From Emcibacteraceae bacterium (lineage in GTDB: Bacteria > Pseudomonadota > Alphaproteobacteria > Sphingomonadales > Emcibacteraceae), in NCBI GenBank assembly GCA_021774795.1, contig JAJFIR010000053.1, positions 124,001-188,000 of the forward strand: DNA of 64,000 nucleotides. Reading direction: 5' to 3'. A program made the position numbers and the translations under genes. Numbering within the stretch: position 1 is the first letter of the stretch; every line of letters starts with the position of its first letter. This document shows positions 8,927 to 18,374 of this stretch, in pieces. Under the pieces are notes generated by a model. It ran no database searches. It worked only from the letters and a program-made list of their open reading frames with translations, and was not told the origin of the DNA.

Positions 8927-10072
8927 CTATTGTGTGTAGCCGGTCATCTCCACATAGCCGCGGCCAGTTAATCTATTACCGCTACGGTTTCCACTCACAT
9001 CTACCGCTCCTTCCCAGTATCGGGGCAGGGTGTCTAATTCTTGGTCATCTATCACAGGCTTAATGGTTAGTTCAATTTTTTGCTCCGGCCAGGATAGCTG
9101 CCAACCAGACGGATAACGTCCACCGAGGGGGCTTTGCCAATAGTCAGTTACGTCAATGGTTATGTCTTCTGCGCTTATTGCCGTCGTCTTGCCGTCCGGG
9201 GCCACCCAGGTGCCGGCACTAAATTCATGCTTACTGCCATCCATTTTGCGCAGGTTATAAAACATAAGATCACTTCCGTCTGATAAATGAAGCGCATACC
9301 AATCCCATCCCTGTTGATCGTTAGCCAGGGCACTAGTACCCCATTCACGGTCAAGCCAGGTGAGGCCTTCCACCTTGTAGGGCTGACCTTTTATTTCAAG
9401 AGTGCCGCGACTTTCAAGGCGGGGCAACGAATAATAATAGGTGGCATTTCCGGGCGCAGAAGATTTTCGGCTTAGCCCTTCTTGTCCGTTAAAGATGGGT
9501 GGTTTTGTCGGTTTGAGGTCTAAATTAAGATTAATATCGCCGTCATGAACCTTAATTTTCCAATCTCCTTCTGATTGTTCAAATGACCAGTCTTCAAGCC
9601 AGACACGCACCGGAGTACCCTTTGCACCTGCCAAACGACCATCGCCACGCGAATACCGATGGGAAAAATGAAAATCATTATTTTGCACATCTGTAACAGC
9701 AAAATGCGCGGCAAATGCCAAGGGAGTTTTCCAGTGGGATCGCTGTCGGTTTTCGGCCGTATTTTTTTCTGGTGCCAGTGCAAGTCTGAAAAAAGTCAAT
9801 TGATAACCAAAACGTCTTCCTGACGGTCCGTCCAAATTACCGGTAGCGTACCACCATTCGTGACGGTACCCGGGGTGGGGACCGTGATCTATTGGAAAAT
9901 TGAATGGTTTCACAATATCTGCTTTTTGAAACCCTTTTTCTGCGGTGTCGCGCAGGATATCAAGGCGACCGGAACCGGTATTTTGCTGTGCTTGTGCAAC
10001 ATTTGTCAGTGTAATGATCCAGAGTATATGCCATAAAATTTTCCGGATTGTATAAAAGTATTTAACGCGCAT
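8927..10072 (-). CDS. AttH/CrtC-family secreted lipocalin-like protein
   Basis: The 381-aa product carries a signal peptide (residues 1-28, ending AQAQQ) and then the two-domain fold of the carotenoid 1,2-hydratase/AttH family. Landmarks include FNFPIDHGPHPGYRHEWWY, GRRFGYQLTFFR, GLTWLDREWGTS and WDWYALHLSDGSDLMFYNLR. In the established family these proteins sit with a LolD-like ATPase and FtsX-like permease, exactly as here. The permease gene ends 9 nt upstream, so all three genes form one leftward operon. The ligand is unknown; a periplasmic lipid or isoprenoid is plausible from the fold. Confidence 0.88.
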   Translation of the reverse strand: MRVKYFYTIRKILWHILWIITLTNVAQAQQNTGSGRLDILRDTAEKGFQKADIVKPFNFPIDHGPHPGYRHEWWYATGNLDGPSGRRFGYQLTFFRLALAPEKNTAENRQRSHWKTPLAFAAHFAVTDVQNNDFHFSHRYSRGDGRLAGAKGTPVRVWLEDWSFEQSEGDWKIKVHDGDINLNLDLKPTKPPIFNGQEGLSRKSSAPGNATYYYSLPRLESRGTLEIKGQPYKVEGLTWLDREWGTSALANDQQGWDWYALHLSDGSDLMFYNLRKMDGSKHEFSAGTWVAPDGKTTAISAEDITIDVTDYWQSPLGGRYPSGWQLSWPEQKIELTIKPVIDDQELDTLPRYWEGAVDVSGNRSGNRLTGRGYVEMTGYTQ

Positions 10073-10081
10073 TATGATCTG

Positions 10082-12628
10082 TTATTCCTCTCTCAATGTT
10101 GAGACCGGGGTCGATTTTGTGGCCTTCCAGGCCGGATAAATAGACGCGAGGAGCGCGGTCAAGAGCGCAATGGCCAATGCACTAAGCAACGTATCAACCG
10201 GCACGATCATATCGATCTGCCAGCCGAAAGCGCGGCGATTTATGACATGGATAAGCAGCCAACCGCTGATCATGCCAACCGGAAGCGCTAGCAGCCCGGC
10301 AAGCAAGCCCATGCTGCCGCACTGAATGACAATTAACTTTGAGACCTGCATTCGGGTCATACCCAGGGCCCTGAGAATGGCAATTTCCTTGCCCCGTTCC
10401 AGTGATAATGCCAGTGCGGCCGCCAGCACACCGACAAAAGCCACTATCATGGCCAACCAGTAAAGCACATTGGTGATGACAAAAGTACGGTCAAAAACTC
10501 GAAGCGATAACTCTCTGAGCTGTTTATTTGATCCAATCAAAAGAGCCTGATGGGGATCGGCCGTCCTAGATAGCGCGTCTATGACCACACCATCATCAGC
10601 ACCCGGTTCAAGGTATATTCCTAGCGATGAAATGACCTCGTCCTGCCAATGTTCGATATAAGCACGGCGATTAATGCTCACCACGCCCTGATCCGAATTA
10701 TAATCGCGGTATATGCCGAGTACCGTAAAATTCTGCTCACCGCGAGCGGTGGGAAGCGGCAATATATCACCGATATTTAAGTTATGCCGGTATGCGTACG
10801 GGTCCGATATCAACACACCTTCGCCGGAATCAAATGAGGGCCAGATGTCGTCTGGATTACCGTCCAGAAAATCAAATCCACCATAACTTTCCGGGGCCAT
10901 TTTAATTGCCTGTAACCGCGTGGGACCACTTTCCGTTTCGATCCAAACTCTTCGCGATGCACTATAGTGGCTAACGCCCGGCACCTGCGTCAATTTGTTT
11001 ATAAGGGTGTGATCTATACCGCGAGTGGTAACACCGCTTCTACCGGGTGCTGCGATATAAATATCGGAATGTAGTGAATTGATAAGCCAGTCCTCTACAT
11101 TTTCCCGAAAACTGCCAACCATTACGCCCATGCCGACAATCTCAGCCACAGCAATGGTCAGGGCAGCAATGGCGACACCAGTGCGGCTTAACGAACGCAT
11201 AATACCACGAACTGCGATACGGCCGGGCAAGCCCGCAATAAAGCCCATCAAAATTGACAATACCGGGATAACGATCTTCACAAACAAGGGGGCTAAAAGT
11301 GCCGCACTGACGATGACCAGAAATAAAGCAAAAAATCCGGACACCAAGTTGACGGTGCTAAAAACCAATGTCATCCAGGCCAGCATAATTAACAAAGTGG
11401 CTGTAACCGCAAGCCAAAGCAAAAGGTTGTGGGCGCGTTCCTCGACAACAGAACGAGCCAGTGTCAGACGGGGCGGGTATGAAACAGCCTCAATTGCCGG
11501 AACACTTACAGCGACCAACGTCGCCGCCAGACCGGCGGCAACACCTTTAAAAATAGAAAAATTGCTCAACGTAACCTCAGTGGCGCGTACCACGAAATAA
11601 TGATCATTGATCGTTCGCGAAACCAGTCCAACTAGTTGTTCGCCAAGGAAAACCCCCAACAACACACCCAGCAGTGAGCCAATAGCCGCCAACAAAATCC
11701 CCTCTATTATCAGAGCAGAAATCAACTGACCCCGTGTGACCCCAAGGGCACGTAATACACCAATAATAGGTCTGCGCTGCAATACCATGAAGCTCATACA
11801 ATTATAGATTAGAAAGACGCCGACCAACAACGCAAACAAGCTCATTGCCATAAGGCTGGTATTAAATCCAGTACTCATTTCCAATATAGAATTATTTCGT
11901 CCCGTAGCATTCACAAGCCGCGCATCTAACGGTAATTTTGCTTCAATATCAGCGACCATAAACGGGCCTGTTCCATCTGCTTCCAGCTTTACGTCAATAC
12001 GGGAAAGCTTACCAATTAACCCCAACCATTCCTGTGCAACTGCAATATCGGCGATCAGCACCCGGTCAAGGCCTCGGTTACTTTCCTGGTCGCCGATGAT
12101 GCTAACAATTACGGCTTTGTGATCGCCGCCGGCGATATTTACGTTGAAAGTACTCCCGGCTTCTAATTTGAGTCTACGGGCACTTCGGTCCGCCATGAGC
12201 ACGCCGCCAGGTTGTGTGATAAGTTCAAGAATATTGGAACCGCTTTCCGTTATACTGTCGCCGTTAGAACCGCCGCCTTGATAATTACGAAAACTACCTT
12301 CGGCAAACATATCTATGCCAAGCAGTTGGAAGGTTTCACCCTCTACCCTCACAAAACCCTCAACAATTGGTGCGATGGACCGAACGCCGTTTAACCGCAT
12401 ATCAATATAGACTTGCTCATCCAACCCGGTTGGACCGCCAATGATTTGATGGGTTGTTGCACCGGTAACCGCCGCCAGCGATGTATCAAAGGACCGCCGC
12501 GCGCTATCATTGGCAATATCAACGGCAACGATTACTGCAATGCCTACGGCCATTCCAATGATCGCCAAACCAAGCTGTGCGGGATGACGTAAAAGGTAGC
12601 TTGATAATGCTTTAAATACGGTTCGCAT
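10082..12628 (-). CDS. FtsX-like ABC transporter permease (AttFG-like)
   Basis: This 848-aa membrane protein has the double FtsX layout of LolC/MacB-like exporters: an N-terminal helix, a large periplasmic domain (about residues 40-240), three helices, then central helices, a second periplasmic domain (about 510-720) and three C-terminal helices. The conserved RRPIIGVLRALGVTRGQL and GKEIAILRALGMTRMQV loops are the coupling regions that contact the ATPase. It probably fuses the separate AttF and AttG permeases. Its start overlaps the stop of the ATPase gene by one base, showing translational coupling. It is likely to move lipid-like cargo rather than import solutes. Confidence 0.9.
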   Translation of the reverse strand: MRTVFKALSSYLLRHPAQLGLAIIGMAVGIAVIVAVDIANDSARRSFDTSLAAVTGATTHQIIGGPTGLDEQVYIDMRLNGVRSIAPIVEGFVRVEGETFQLLGIDMFAEGSFRNYQGGGSNGDSITESGSNILELITQPGGVLMADRSARRLKLEAGSTFNVNIAGGDHKAVIVSIIGDQESNRGLDRVLIADIAVAQEWLGLIGKLSRIDVKLEADGTGPFMVADIEAKLPLDARLVNATGRNNSILEMSTGFNTSLMAMSLFALLVGVFLIYNCMSFMVLQRRPIIGVLRALGVTRGQLISALIIEGILLAAIGSLLGVLLGVFLGEQLVGLVSRTINDHYFVVRATEVTLSNFSIFKGVAAGLAATLVAVSVPAIEAVSYPPRLTLARSVVEERAHNLLLWLAVTATLLIMLAWMTLVFSTVNLVSGFFALFLVIVSAALLAPLFVKIVIPVLSILMGFIAGLPGRIAVRGIMRSLSRTGVAIAALTIAVAEIVGMGVMVGSFRENVEDWLINSLHSDIYIAAPGRSGVTTRGIDHTLINKLTQVPGVSHYSASRRVWIETESGPTRLQAIKMAPESYGGFDFLDGNPDDIWPSFDSGEGVLISDPYAYRHNLNIGDILPLPTARGEQNFTVLGIYRDYNSDQGVVSINRRAYIEHWQDEVISSLGIYLEPGADDGVVIDALSRTADPHQALLIGSNKQLRELSLRVFDRTFVITNVLYWLAMIVAFVGVLAAALALSLERGKEIAILRALGMTRMQVSKLIVIQCGSMGLLAGLLALPVGMISGWLLIHVINRRAFGWQIDMIVPVDTLLSALAIALLTALLASIYPAWKATKSTPVSTLREE

Positions 12629-13335
12629 TAACGGTAACTTTCACTGCGATCAGCTAGATTACCGTCCACTATTTCCAATATTCGGTCACAGCGCCGCGCC
12701 GCAGCAATGCTGTGGGTTGCCAGTAAAATCGTTCCGCCGCTTGGACGGACCAAGGTATCTAATAACTTCCAAATTTCGTCTGCGGTAGTCTCGTCAAGGT
12801 TTCCGGTCGGCTCATCAGCTAGCACAATTGCTGGTTTATGGATGAGCGCACGGGCAATGGCCACCCGCTGTTGCTCGCCGCCGGAAAGGGTATCCGGATA
12901 GCTATCTTCCCTTCCTTTAAGTCCTACAGCGTCAAGTAAAGCTTTACATTGCTTCGCCGTACTATCCGCCCCATGCTTATTAAGTTCAAGTACCAAGCGT
13001 AGGTTCTCGCCGACATTAAGCGTAGGGATAAGGTTAAAAAACTGATAAACGAAGCCGATGTCGCGCCGACGAAATATAGTGCGCTCGCGGTCACTCATAG
13101 AGGTTACTTGATGATCATCGATTGTTATTTCACCTTCATCCGGTTTATCGATACCGCTGATAAGGTTAAGCAAGGTGGATTTTCCTGAACCGCTGCGACC
13201 GAGCAATGCTACAGTTTCGCCGCTTAAAATTTCAGCATTAGCCTTACGCAGAACTGAATGCAGCTTACCCCCTTCAGGATAGCTCTTTGACAGGTTTTTT
13301 ATGCGGATTGATACCGATGGATTGATCGAGTTCAT
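12628..13335 (-). CDS. ABC transporter ATPase (LolD/MacB type)
   Basis: A 235-aa nucleotide-binding subunit with Walker A GRSGSGKST (46-54), a Q-loop at YQFFNLIPTLNV, signature LSGGEQQRVAIARAL (150-164) and Walker B AIVLADEPTGNLDE (169-182). LADEPTGNLD is typical of the MacB/LolD class that partners FtsX-like permeases. It is the first gene of the leftward operon with the permease and AttH-like protein. The 13336-13566 gap upstream holds no recognisable gene, only AT-rich sequence suitable for a promoter. Confidence 0.92.
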   Translation of the reverse strand: MNSINPSVSIRIKNLSKSYPEGGKLHSVLRKANAEILSGETVALLGRSGSGKSTLLNLISGIDKPDEGEITIDDHQVTSMSDRERTIFRRRDIGFVYQFFNLIPTLNVGENLRLVLELNKHGADSTAKQCKALLDAVGLKGREDSYPDTLSGGEQQRVAIARALIHKPAIVLADEPTGNLDETTADEIWKLLDTLVRPSGGTILLATHSIAAARRCDRILEIVDGNLADRSESYR

Positions 13336-13566
13336 AATATATTAAATCCGTTATTTCATTTCCTTTTTTTGCTCTGCAAATTTACTTTAAATACTGTCCT
13401 TTTTTTATTTTCATCCACATATAATCGAAGTCGGCTTGTGAACCAGTGTAAAATTGGCGTAACATTATTGGAAATAATAGATATTATAATTACAACTGCA
13501 AGAAACATAATTGAGCAAGTATAACTTTTCTAAGTAAATATTAGTTTGTTTGATTAGAGGAAGCCT

Positions 13567-13959
13567 ATGACTGATTTTATAGAAGAAGTGATCTCGGATG
13601 CAAAGCTAGAGCTGATTATTTTTGAACAACATGAAAATCTGTATGAATGCACTTTGACGAGTGTTCATGGAAAAATGGTAAAAGAAATGAAGATGCAACC
13701 CGGTTACGGTGCACCAAGCCTTGGGAATATTATTTACTATTATGCATTACGGTCGCAACAAATTGATCAATGCGATGATATCCTCGACTGGGCGAAAGAG
13801 CGAGAACAAGACCTCAACGAGGCTTCAACTATCGCTAATTTCAACCAATTGCTTGAAGATCAAAAAGATTTTAAAATTCTGTTAAGCGAACCAATTTATC
13901 AGAATCTTTTAACAGCACTTGAAATTAGTCAAGCCATTGAGAATGCTTATCCCCAATAG
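13567..13959 (+). CDS. Small soluble protein of unknown function
   Basis: A 130-aa acidic protein preceded by AGAGGAAG, starting MTDFIEEVISDAKLELIIF. It is mainly helical with no signal peptide, cysteine cluster or nucleotide motif that I recognise. A pattern such as LYECTLTSVHGK suggests a short beta region. It stands alone between a leftward ABC operon and the rightward glycan cassette. I cannot assign a function. Confidence 0.7.
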   Translation: MTDFIEEVISDAKLELIIFEQHENLYECTLTSVHGKMVKEMKMQPGYGAPSLGNIIYYYALRSQQIDQCDDILDWAKEREQDLNEASTIANFNQLLEDQKDFKILLSEPIYQNLLTALEISQAIENAYPQ

Positions 13960-14107
13960 CGTGTAATTTATTCCAACTTTAATTATCCTGCTATCCGTTT
14001 TATTGTGAGTAATTTTAATCATGTTTTAAGTATAACATGGGTAATATTCTGGATTAATGAGTTGGCTTTTTATCAACTTAATAAAATGAATTTGAATTGG
14101 TGAATAA

Positions 14108-15646
14108 ATGGAAGACAGGTCATTTTGGATATTGATTGCAGGATTAATCGTTACCGGTACGATCATTCAGTTGTCTGTGCCATTAAATCATGATATTGCC
14201 TGGGTTCTTCATAGCAGCAAAATGATGGTGGATGGTGCTGAATTTGGTAAAGATATCATAGAACCCAACCCGCCGCTCATCTGGTATATGAGCATGCCTG
14301 TCATAATCCTCGCTGATTTAACAGGTTTAAGCAGCACAACAGTTTTTCGTATTGTTACGGCCTTGTTTGCCACTGGAAGTATGGTTGCCTGTTACACTAT
14401 TTTAAACCGGACATCGCTGGCGTCTCGGAAACACTTTGTTCAGACGGTTGTTTTTTTGCTGGCTCTGTTTTTATTTCCCTTGGCATGGCGTGATTTCGGC
14501 CAAAGGGAATATTTTAGCCTAATCGCTATCCTACCATACGCGTTTATGACAGTGGCCAGACTAGAAGGTAGTAAACCGAGGTTTTTAAAAAGCATATTCA
14601 CTGGCGTCATCGCCGGTATTGGTATTGCATTTAAGCCCTATATGATGCTTATTCCAATATGTATATTCTGCTATTCTTTTTTTAAGGAACGCGCTAAAAT
14701 ACTGCTATGGGCCGAATATTACGGTATGGCTTTATCGGCAATAGCATATTTTCTCATTATATTTCTTTATAGTCCCGCTTACATTTCTGATGTGGTCCCA
14801 ATCGTTATGAAATTTTATTGGGGATTTAATGTCACTGTCTGGGATGTTCTATATGCCTATTCTCACCTGATTGCCGCGCTCGGTTTTTGGGCGTTGCTGA
14901 TGGCCGTAAACAGCATTAAAATGACTATGTTCCAAGTCATCATTTTAATAGTTACAGGCGGTTTTTTGTTTAGCTTAATGGCACAACTCAAAGGTTATAC
15001 TTACCATGCGTTTCCGGCCATTGTGACAGCCTTGATTTTGATAGGGAGCAGTTTTTTTATTCTCAAATCCTCCTTTTTATATAAAGGCATAAGGCCACAA
15101 TTTTCAAAAGCATGTTTTATATTAATTTTCGTGGCATTGTTGTTTGGTGAATTGAAGAATTCTGTGGAATGGACTTTAAATTCTGTGCGTAAAGACGAAA
15201 TGTTGCAAACTACTCACCGCGAAATAGCTGATGAAGTTGATAGGTTGGCGGTTGGCGGTACATTTACGTCATTTACCACGCATCCGTTTCCAAATTTCCC
15301 AACAGCGCTTAATGTTGACGCAAAATGGGTTGGCAGGAGCAATAGCCATATGGCGATCCCGGCAATTGTAAAATCAATGGAACAGGGAATTGAAATTGAT
15401 AAGGACGTAGAAAATTTTACCTTTGAGCAGGTCTTGAATGTGATGCAAAACTTTAAACCGGAAGTTGTCATGGTTGACCGGAGAAAATTCAGGCACGCTA
15501 TTTTTGAAAGCGAATTTGATTTTATTGACTATTACAGTCAAAATTCTGAATTTGAAAAATTATGGGCAAGTTATCAAAAAATTAGCTCTCTTAATGGTAT
15601 AGATTTTTACAAACATATTACTGACACGGAAAAGAACTGCAATTAA
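14108..15646 (+). CDS. Polytopic membrane glycosyltransferase-like protein (GT-C type)
   Basis: The 512-aa protein has roughly ten hydrophobic segments and, after the first helix, the extracytoplasmic loop LNHDIAWVLHSSKMMVDGAEFGKD. The pattern D-x-(x)2-W...DG...Y/F-x-D with EPNPPLIWYM matches Pmt/ArnT-type (GT39/GT83) sugar transferases, where the acidic residue in this loop acts in catalysis on polyprenyl-phosphate sugars. A soluble C-terminal tail of about 130 residues follows. The next gene, 6 nt downstream, is a polyprenyl-phosphate-sugar-synthase-like GT2, which would supply the donor. The acceptor is unknown. Confidence 0.78.
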   Translation: MEDRSFWILIAGLIVTGTIIQLSVPLNHDIAWVLHSSKMMVDGAEFGKDIIEPNPPLIWYMSMPVIILADLTGLSSTTVFRIVTALFATGSMVACYTILNRTSLASRKHFVQTVVFLLALFLFPLAWRDFGQREYFSLIAILPYAFMTVARLEGSKPRFLKSIFTGVIAGIGIAFKPYMMLIPICIFCYSFFKERAKILLWAEYYGMALSAIAYFLIIFLYSPAYISDVVPIVMKFYWGFNVTVWDVLYAYSHLIAALGFWALLMAVNSIKMTMFQVIILIVTGGFLFSLMAQLKGYTYHAFPAIVTALILIGSSFFILKSSFLYKGIRPQFSKACFILIFVALLFGELKNSVEWTLNSVRKDEMLQTTHREIADEVDRLAVGGTFTSFTTHPFPNFPTALNVDAKWVGRSNSHMAIPAIVKSMEQGIEIDKDVENFTFEQVLNVMQNFKPEVVMVDRRKFRHAIFESEFDFIDYYSQNSEFEKLWASYQKISSLNGIDFYKHITDTEKNCN

Positions 15647-15652
15647 GATATT

Positions 15653-16666
15653 ATGATGACAAACCAGAACCCTAAAATAGCTATTATTATACCCTGTTAT
15701 AAAGTGATCGGTAAAATTCAAAGTGTGATTAACCGCATCAATATTGAAGGCTGCAAGATTTATTGCGTTGATGATGCTTGTCCCGAAGGCACGGGCGAAA
15801 TGTTAGATAAATTAGCATTAGACGATGATCGGTTGGTTATTTTACATCACGAGAAAAATGGTGGCGTCGGTGCCGGTATGATTACGGGCTACCAGACGGC
15901 CATAAATGACGGAATGGAAATACTTGTTAAGCTTGACGGTGATGGTCAGATGGCACCGGAATTTATTCCGTATCTCATTCGGCCGATAATCGAGGGCAAA
16001 GCTGATTACGTAAAAGGCAATCGTTTTTTTAGCACCGCGTCATTGAACAGCATGCCCAAGGTCAGGCTGTTCGGCAATATTGTACTGTCATTTATGACTA
16101 AATTATCCACGGGATATTGGCATTTATTCGACCCTGTTAACGGCTTTACTGCCCTTCACAGCGGTGTAGCCACGGAAATGGGATTGGAGAAGCTAAGTAA
16201 TAGGTATTTTTTTGAATCCGACATGTTATATCGATTATCAATAATTCGGGCGAATGTAATTGAAGTGCCAATGGACAGCAGTTACGACGATGAAGAAAGT
16301 AATATGAACGAGTTGAGTGTGGCGCTGACCTTTCCGTTTTTACATTTTAGAAATTTTCTGAAACGTGTTGTTTATTCGTATTTTTTGCGCGGCTTCTCAA
16401 TTGCGTCACTCTCGTTAGTCGCGGGATTAATTTTACTATTTTTCGGTTTAACCGTGGGGATCGTTTATTGGGCGGAATCAATTAATACTGGCGTACCTGC
16501 ATCCGCAGGAACCGTAATATTAGCCGCTTTGCCATTTTTGCTTGGTGTTCAAATGCTTTTCAACTTCTTGAATTTCGATATCGCCAATACGCCGGCTTCC
16601 CCGATCCATAAATATTTGGAACAAATTCGTGTGCTGAGAATTCAACAGAAAGATCGTAATGATTAG
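15653..16666 (+). CDS. Family 2 glycosyltransferase, polyprenyl-phosphate sugar synthase type
   Basis: A GT-A domain occupies about residues 1-230 with IIIPCYKV, a YCVDDACPEGTGE strand, NGGVGAGMITGY and the metal-binding DGDGQM. Two C-terminal transmembrane segments (about 245-275 and 285-310) match DPM1/ArnC-like enzymes that place a sugar on undecaprenyl phosphate at the inner membrane. It starts 6 nt after the GT-C gene and overlaps the next methyltransferase gene by 8 nt, so the three form an operon. The specific sugar cannot be read from sequence. Confidence 0.88.
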   Translation: MMTNQNPKIAIIIPCYKVIGKIQSVINRINIEGCKIYCVDDACPEGTGEMLDKLALDDDRLVILHHEKNGGVGAGMITGYQTAINDGMEILVKLDGDGQMAPEFIPYLIRPIIEGKADYVKGNRFFSTASLNSMPKVRLFGNIVLSFMTKLSTGYWHLFDPVNGFTALHSGVATEMGLEKLSNRYFFESDMLYRLSIIRANVIEVPMDSSYDDEESNMNELSVALTFPFLHFRNFLKRVVYSYFLRGFSIASLSLVAGLILLFFGLTVGIVYWAESINTGVPASAGTVILAALPFLLGVQMLFNFLNFDIANTPASPIHKYLEQIRVLRIQQKDRND

Positions 16667-17312
16667 TGCTTTAACACATATTCATCAACGTCGAACAGCT
16701 CTTCGTAAGGCTATCGATGTAAAAAAACATTTTGAAAAATGGGAAGAAACATGTGTTCCGTCTTACTGTCATCCTAACTTGGCAGCAAGTTATGTCAGTT
16801 GGTGGCGCTTGTTTAAATCAGTACAATTGGCTAAATCATGCATCGCTAAAAATGATAGTGAAATAGAAATATTGGATTTCGGCTCGTCAGTTGGTGAACT
16901 GGGGCATTTGGTTCCGGGTATGAACTATCATTTTATAGAAGAAGAAGAAATTGCCGTTGAGCAGCTAACATCCTCTCAGCCAGATGCGGTTCGACATCAA
17001 TTGGAAGAACTACCAAATGGTAGCTTCGACATTATATTTGCTTTGGATTCTCTGGAACACAACAAAAATTATGAAAAGCTGCTTATTAAGCTTTCTGCCG
17101 GATTAAAACCCGGTGGAATAATTGTTATCTCCGGCCCTACGGAAAGTTTTCTCTATAAGTTAGGCCGGCGACTGGCCGGGTTTGACGGTCACTACCATGA
17201 AACTAATATTTATAATATTGAAAACACGGCCTCAGATTTTATGAAGTTAGCTCGGGTTAGTTCCTTACCTATTTTAACGCCATTATTTCGAATTTCGGTT
17301 TGGCGAAGTTGA
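16659..17312 (+). CDS. Class I SAM-dependent methyltransferase
   Basis: A 217-aa protein with motif I as ILDFGSSVGELGHL (about residues 68-81), an acidic post-I EEEE region, and motif IV FDIIFALDSLEHN, which is typical of Methyltransf_11/UbiE-like enzymes acting on small molecules or glycans. LKPGGIIVISGPTESFLYKLGRR completes the fold. Its start overlaps the GT2 gene, and its 3' end overlaps the convergent flippase-like gene by 30 bp. A methylated sugar as product is inference from the neighbours. Confidence 0.85.
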   Translation: MISALTHIHQRRTALRKAIDVKKHFEKWEETCVPSYCHPNLAASYVSWWRLFKSVQLAKSCIAKNDSEIEILDFGSSVGELGHLVPGMNYHFIEEEEIAVEQLTSSQPDAVRHQLEELPNGSFDIIFALDSLEHNKNYEKLLIKLSAGLKPGGIIVISGPTESFLYKLGRRLAGFDGHYHETNIYNIENTASDFMKLARVSSLPILTPLFRISVWRS

Positions 17313-18284
17313 GTTTCGTTCCACGCCAATAAGCGCAGTTAAGCCAAATAGAATTGTCGTTACCAAAAGGGTAGGGCGCGCAACCATCGCTATTGGTACA
17401 GCGACAGAGCCTGGAATTGATAATGTGATCAGTAAACCTGCTAGACCTAACTCTGTTATACCAAGACCGCCAATTGTTGCTATGGCGAGCGCACCGACCA
17501 AGTTCAAACCGGCGACAATATAAAAAACCATCTGCCAACTAAGTTCGACGTTAAAACCCATAAATAATGACCACACCATGACACCCGTTAGTACCCATGA
17601 TAAGAGTGTCATCAAGGTGCTTAGATATATTTCAATTTGAGGGAGTGATGCGTTATTCTGCGTCGATTTGTATTGATCTTTAGCAGGCGATGCTTTTCTA
17701 ATAGTATCGAACATTTTCTTAATATAAATCAGTAATTTTCCAATCCAATTGTTTAATTTTGTTGCGTATATAGTCAATATAAACCCCGTAGTCAGCCAGC
17801 ATATTGCTACGACCAAATCGTTTACCGGGAGTTTTAAATCGAATATATAAAAACAAGCAAATCCGGCGATGCCAATTAAAATTGATAAATCCTGAAGACG
17901 TAAAGAAATTAACACAGAAATAGCTTCTTTGATGTTGGATTTCGTTATCATTTTTCCTAAAATAGGAAATGCCAGATCACCACTGCCGCTGGGAGCTATA
18001 ACAAACACCGCCTGATGGATGAGCGTTAATCTTAAACATGCAATCATATTTGTGGATTGAGTAATACGTAGTAGCAGCCACAACCTAACCGCGCGGCACA
18101 AGCCCACACAAAAATCCAGTATTATAAATAATCCGATAAAAATCAGGTCAGCATTTTGAAGTCTTTCGGTAATTAAACTGGTATCCGCAATATTTAGCAA
18201 AATGGCGATTGTTCCAGCACTTACCGCTAAAGATATTAGCCATATTTTACGACCCGATATTAATGGCTTATCGCCCTGCTTCAT
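17283..18284 (-). CDS. Lysylphosphatidylglycerol synthetase-TM/flippase-like membrane protein
   Basis: The 333-aa polytopic protein has about eight hydrophobic segments and family patterns of the UPF0104/LPG_synthase_TM group: LWLLLRITQSTNMIACLRLTLI and APSGSGDLAFPILGK. GLGITELGLAGLL is the conserved GG(x)G(x)xE loop of this group. Members without a soluble synthase domain are thought to flip lipid-linked molecules. Its convergence with the glycan cassette suggests a link to polyprenyl-linked sugars, which is inference. The start is the MKQGDKPL ATG at 18284. Confidence 0.8.
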   Translation of the reverse strand: MKQGDKPLISGRKIWLISLAVSAGTIAILLNIADTSLITERLQNADLIFIGLFIILDFCVGLCRAVRLWLLLRITQSTNMIACLRLTLIHQAVFVIAPSGSGDLAFPILGKMITKSNIKEAISVLISLRLQDLSILIGIAGFACFYIFDLKLPVNDLVVAICWLTTGFILTIYATKLNNWIGKLLIYIKKMFDTIRKASPAKDQYKSTQNNASLPQIEIYLSTLMTLLSWVLTGVMVWSLFMGFNVELSWQMVFYIVAGLNLVGALAIATIGGLGITELGLAGLLITLSIPGSVAVPIAMVARPTLLVTTILFGLTALIGVERNSTSPNRNSK

Positions 18285-18374
18285 CTGGTATTCCTATATC
18301 CGGGTCTGATCATCCAAGAATAAACTATATTATTAAAATGATTTTTGTAAATTACGTTATGTATCTTTTCACAA

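Noticed and set aside
11079-11600. 173-codon frame opposite the FtsX-like permease
   Set aside because: It is antisense to a well-supported gene and its composition (Thr/Ala/Arg-rich) is a shadow of hydrophobic codons.
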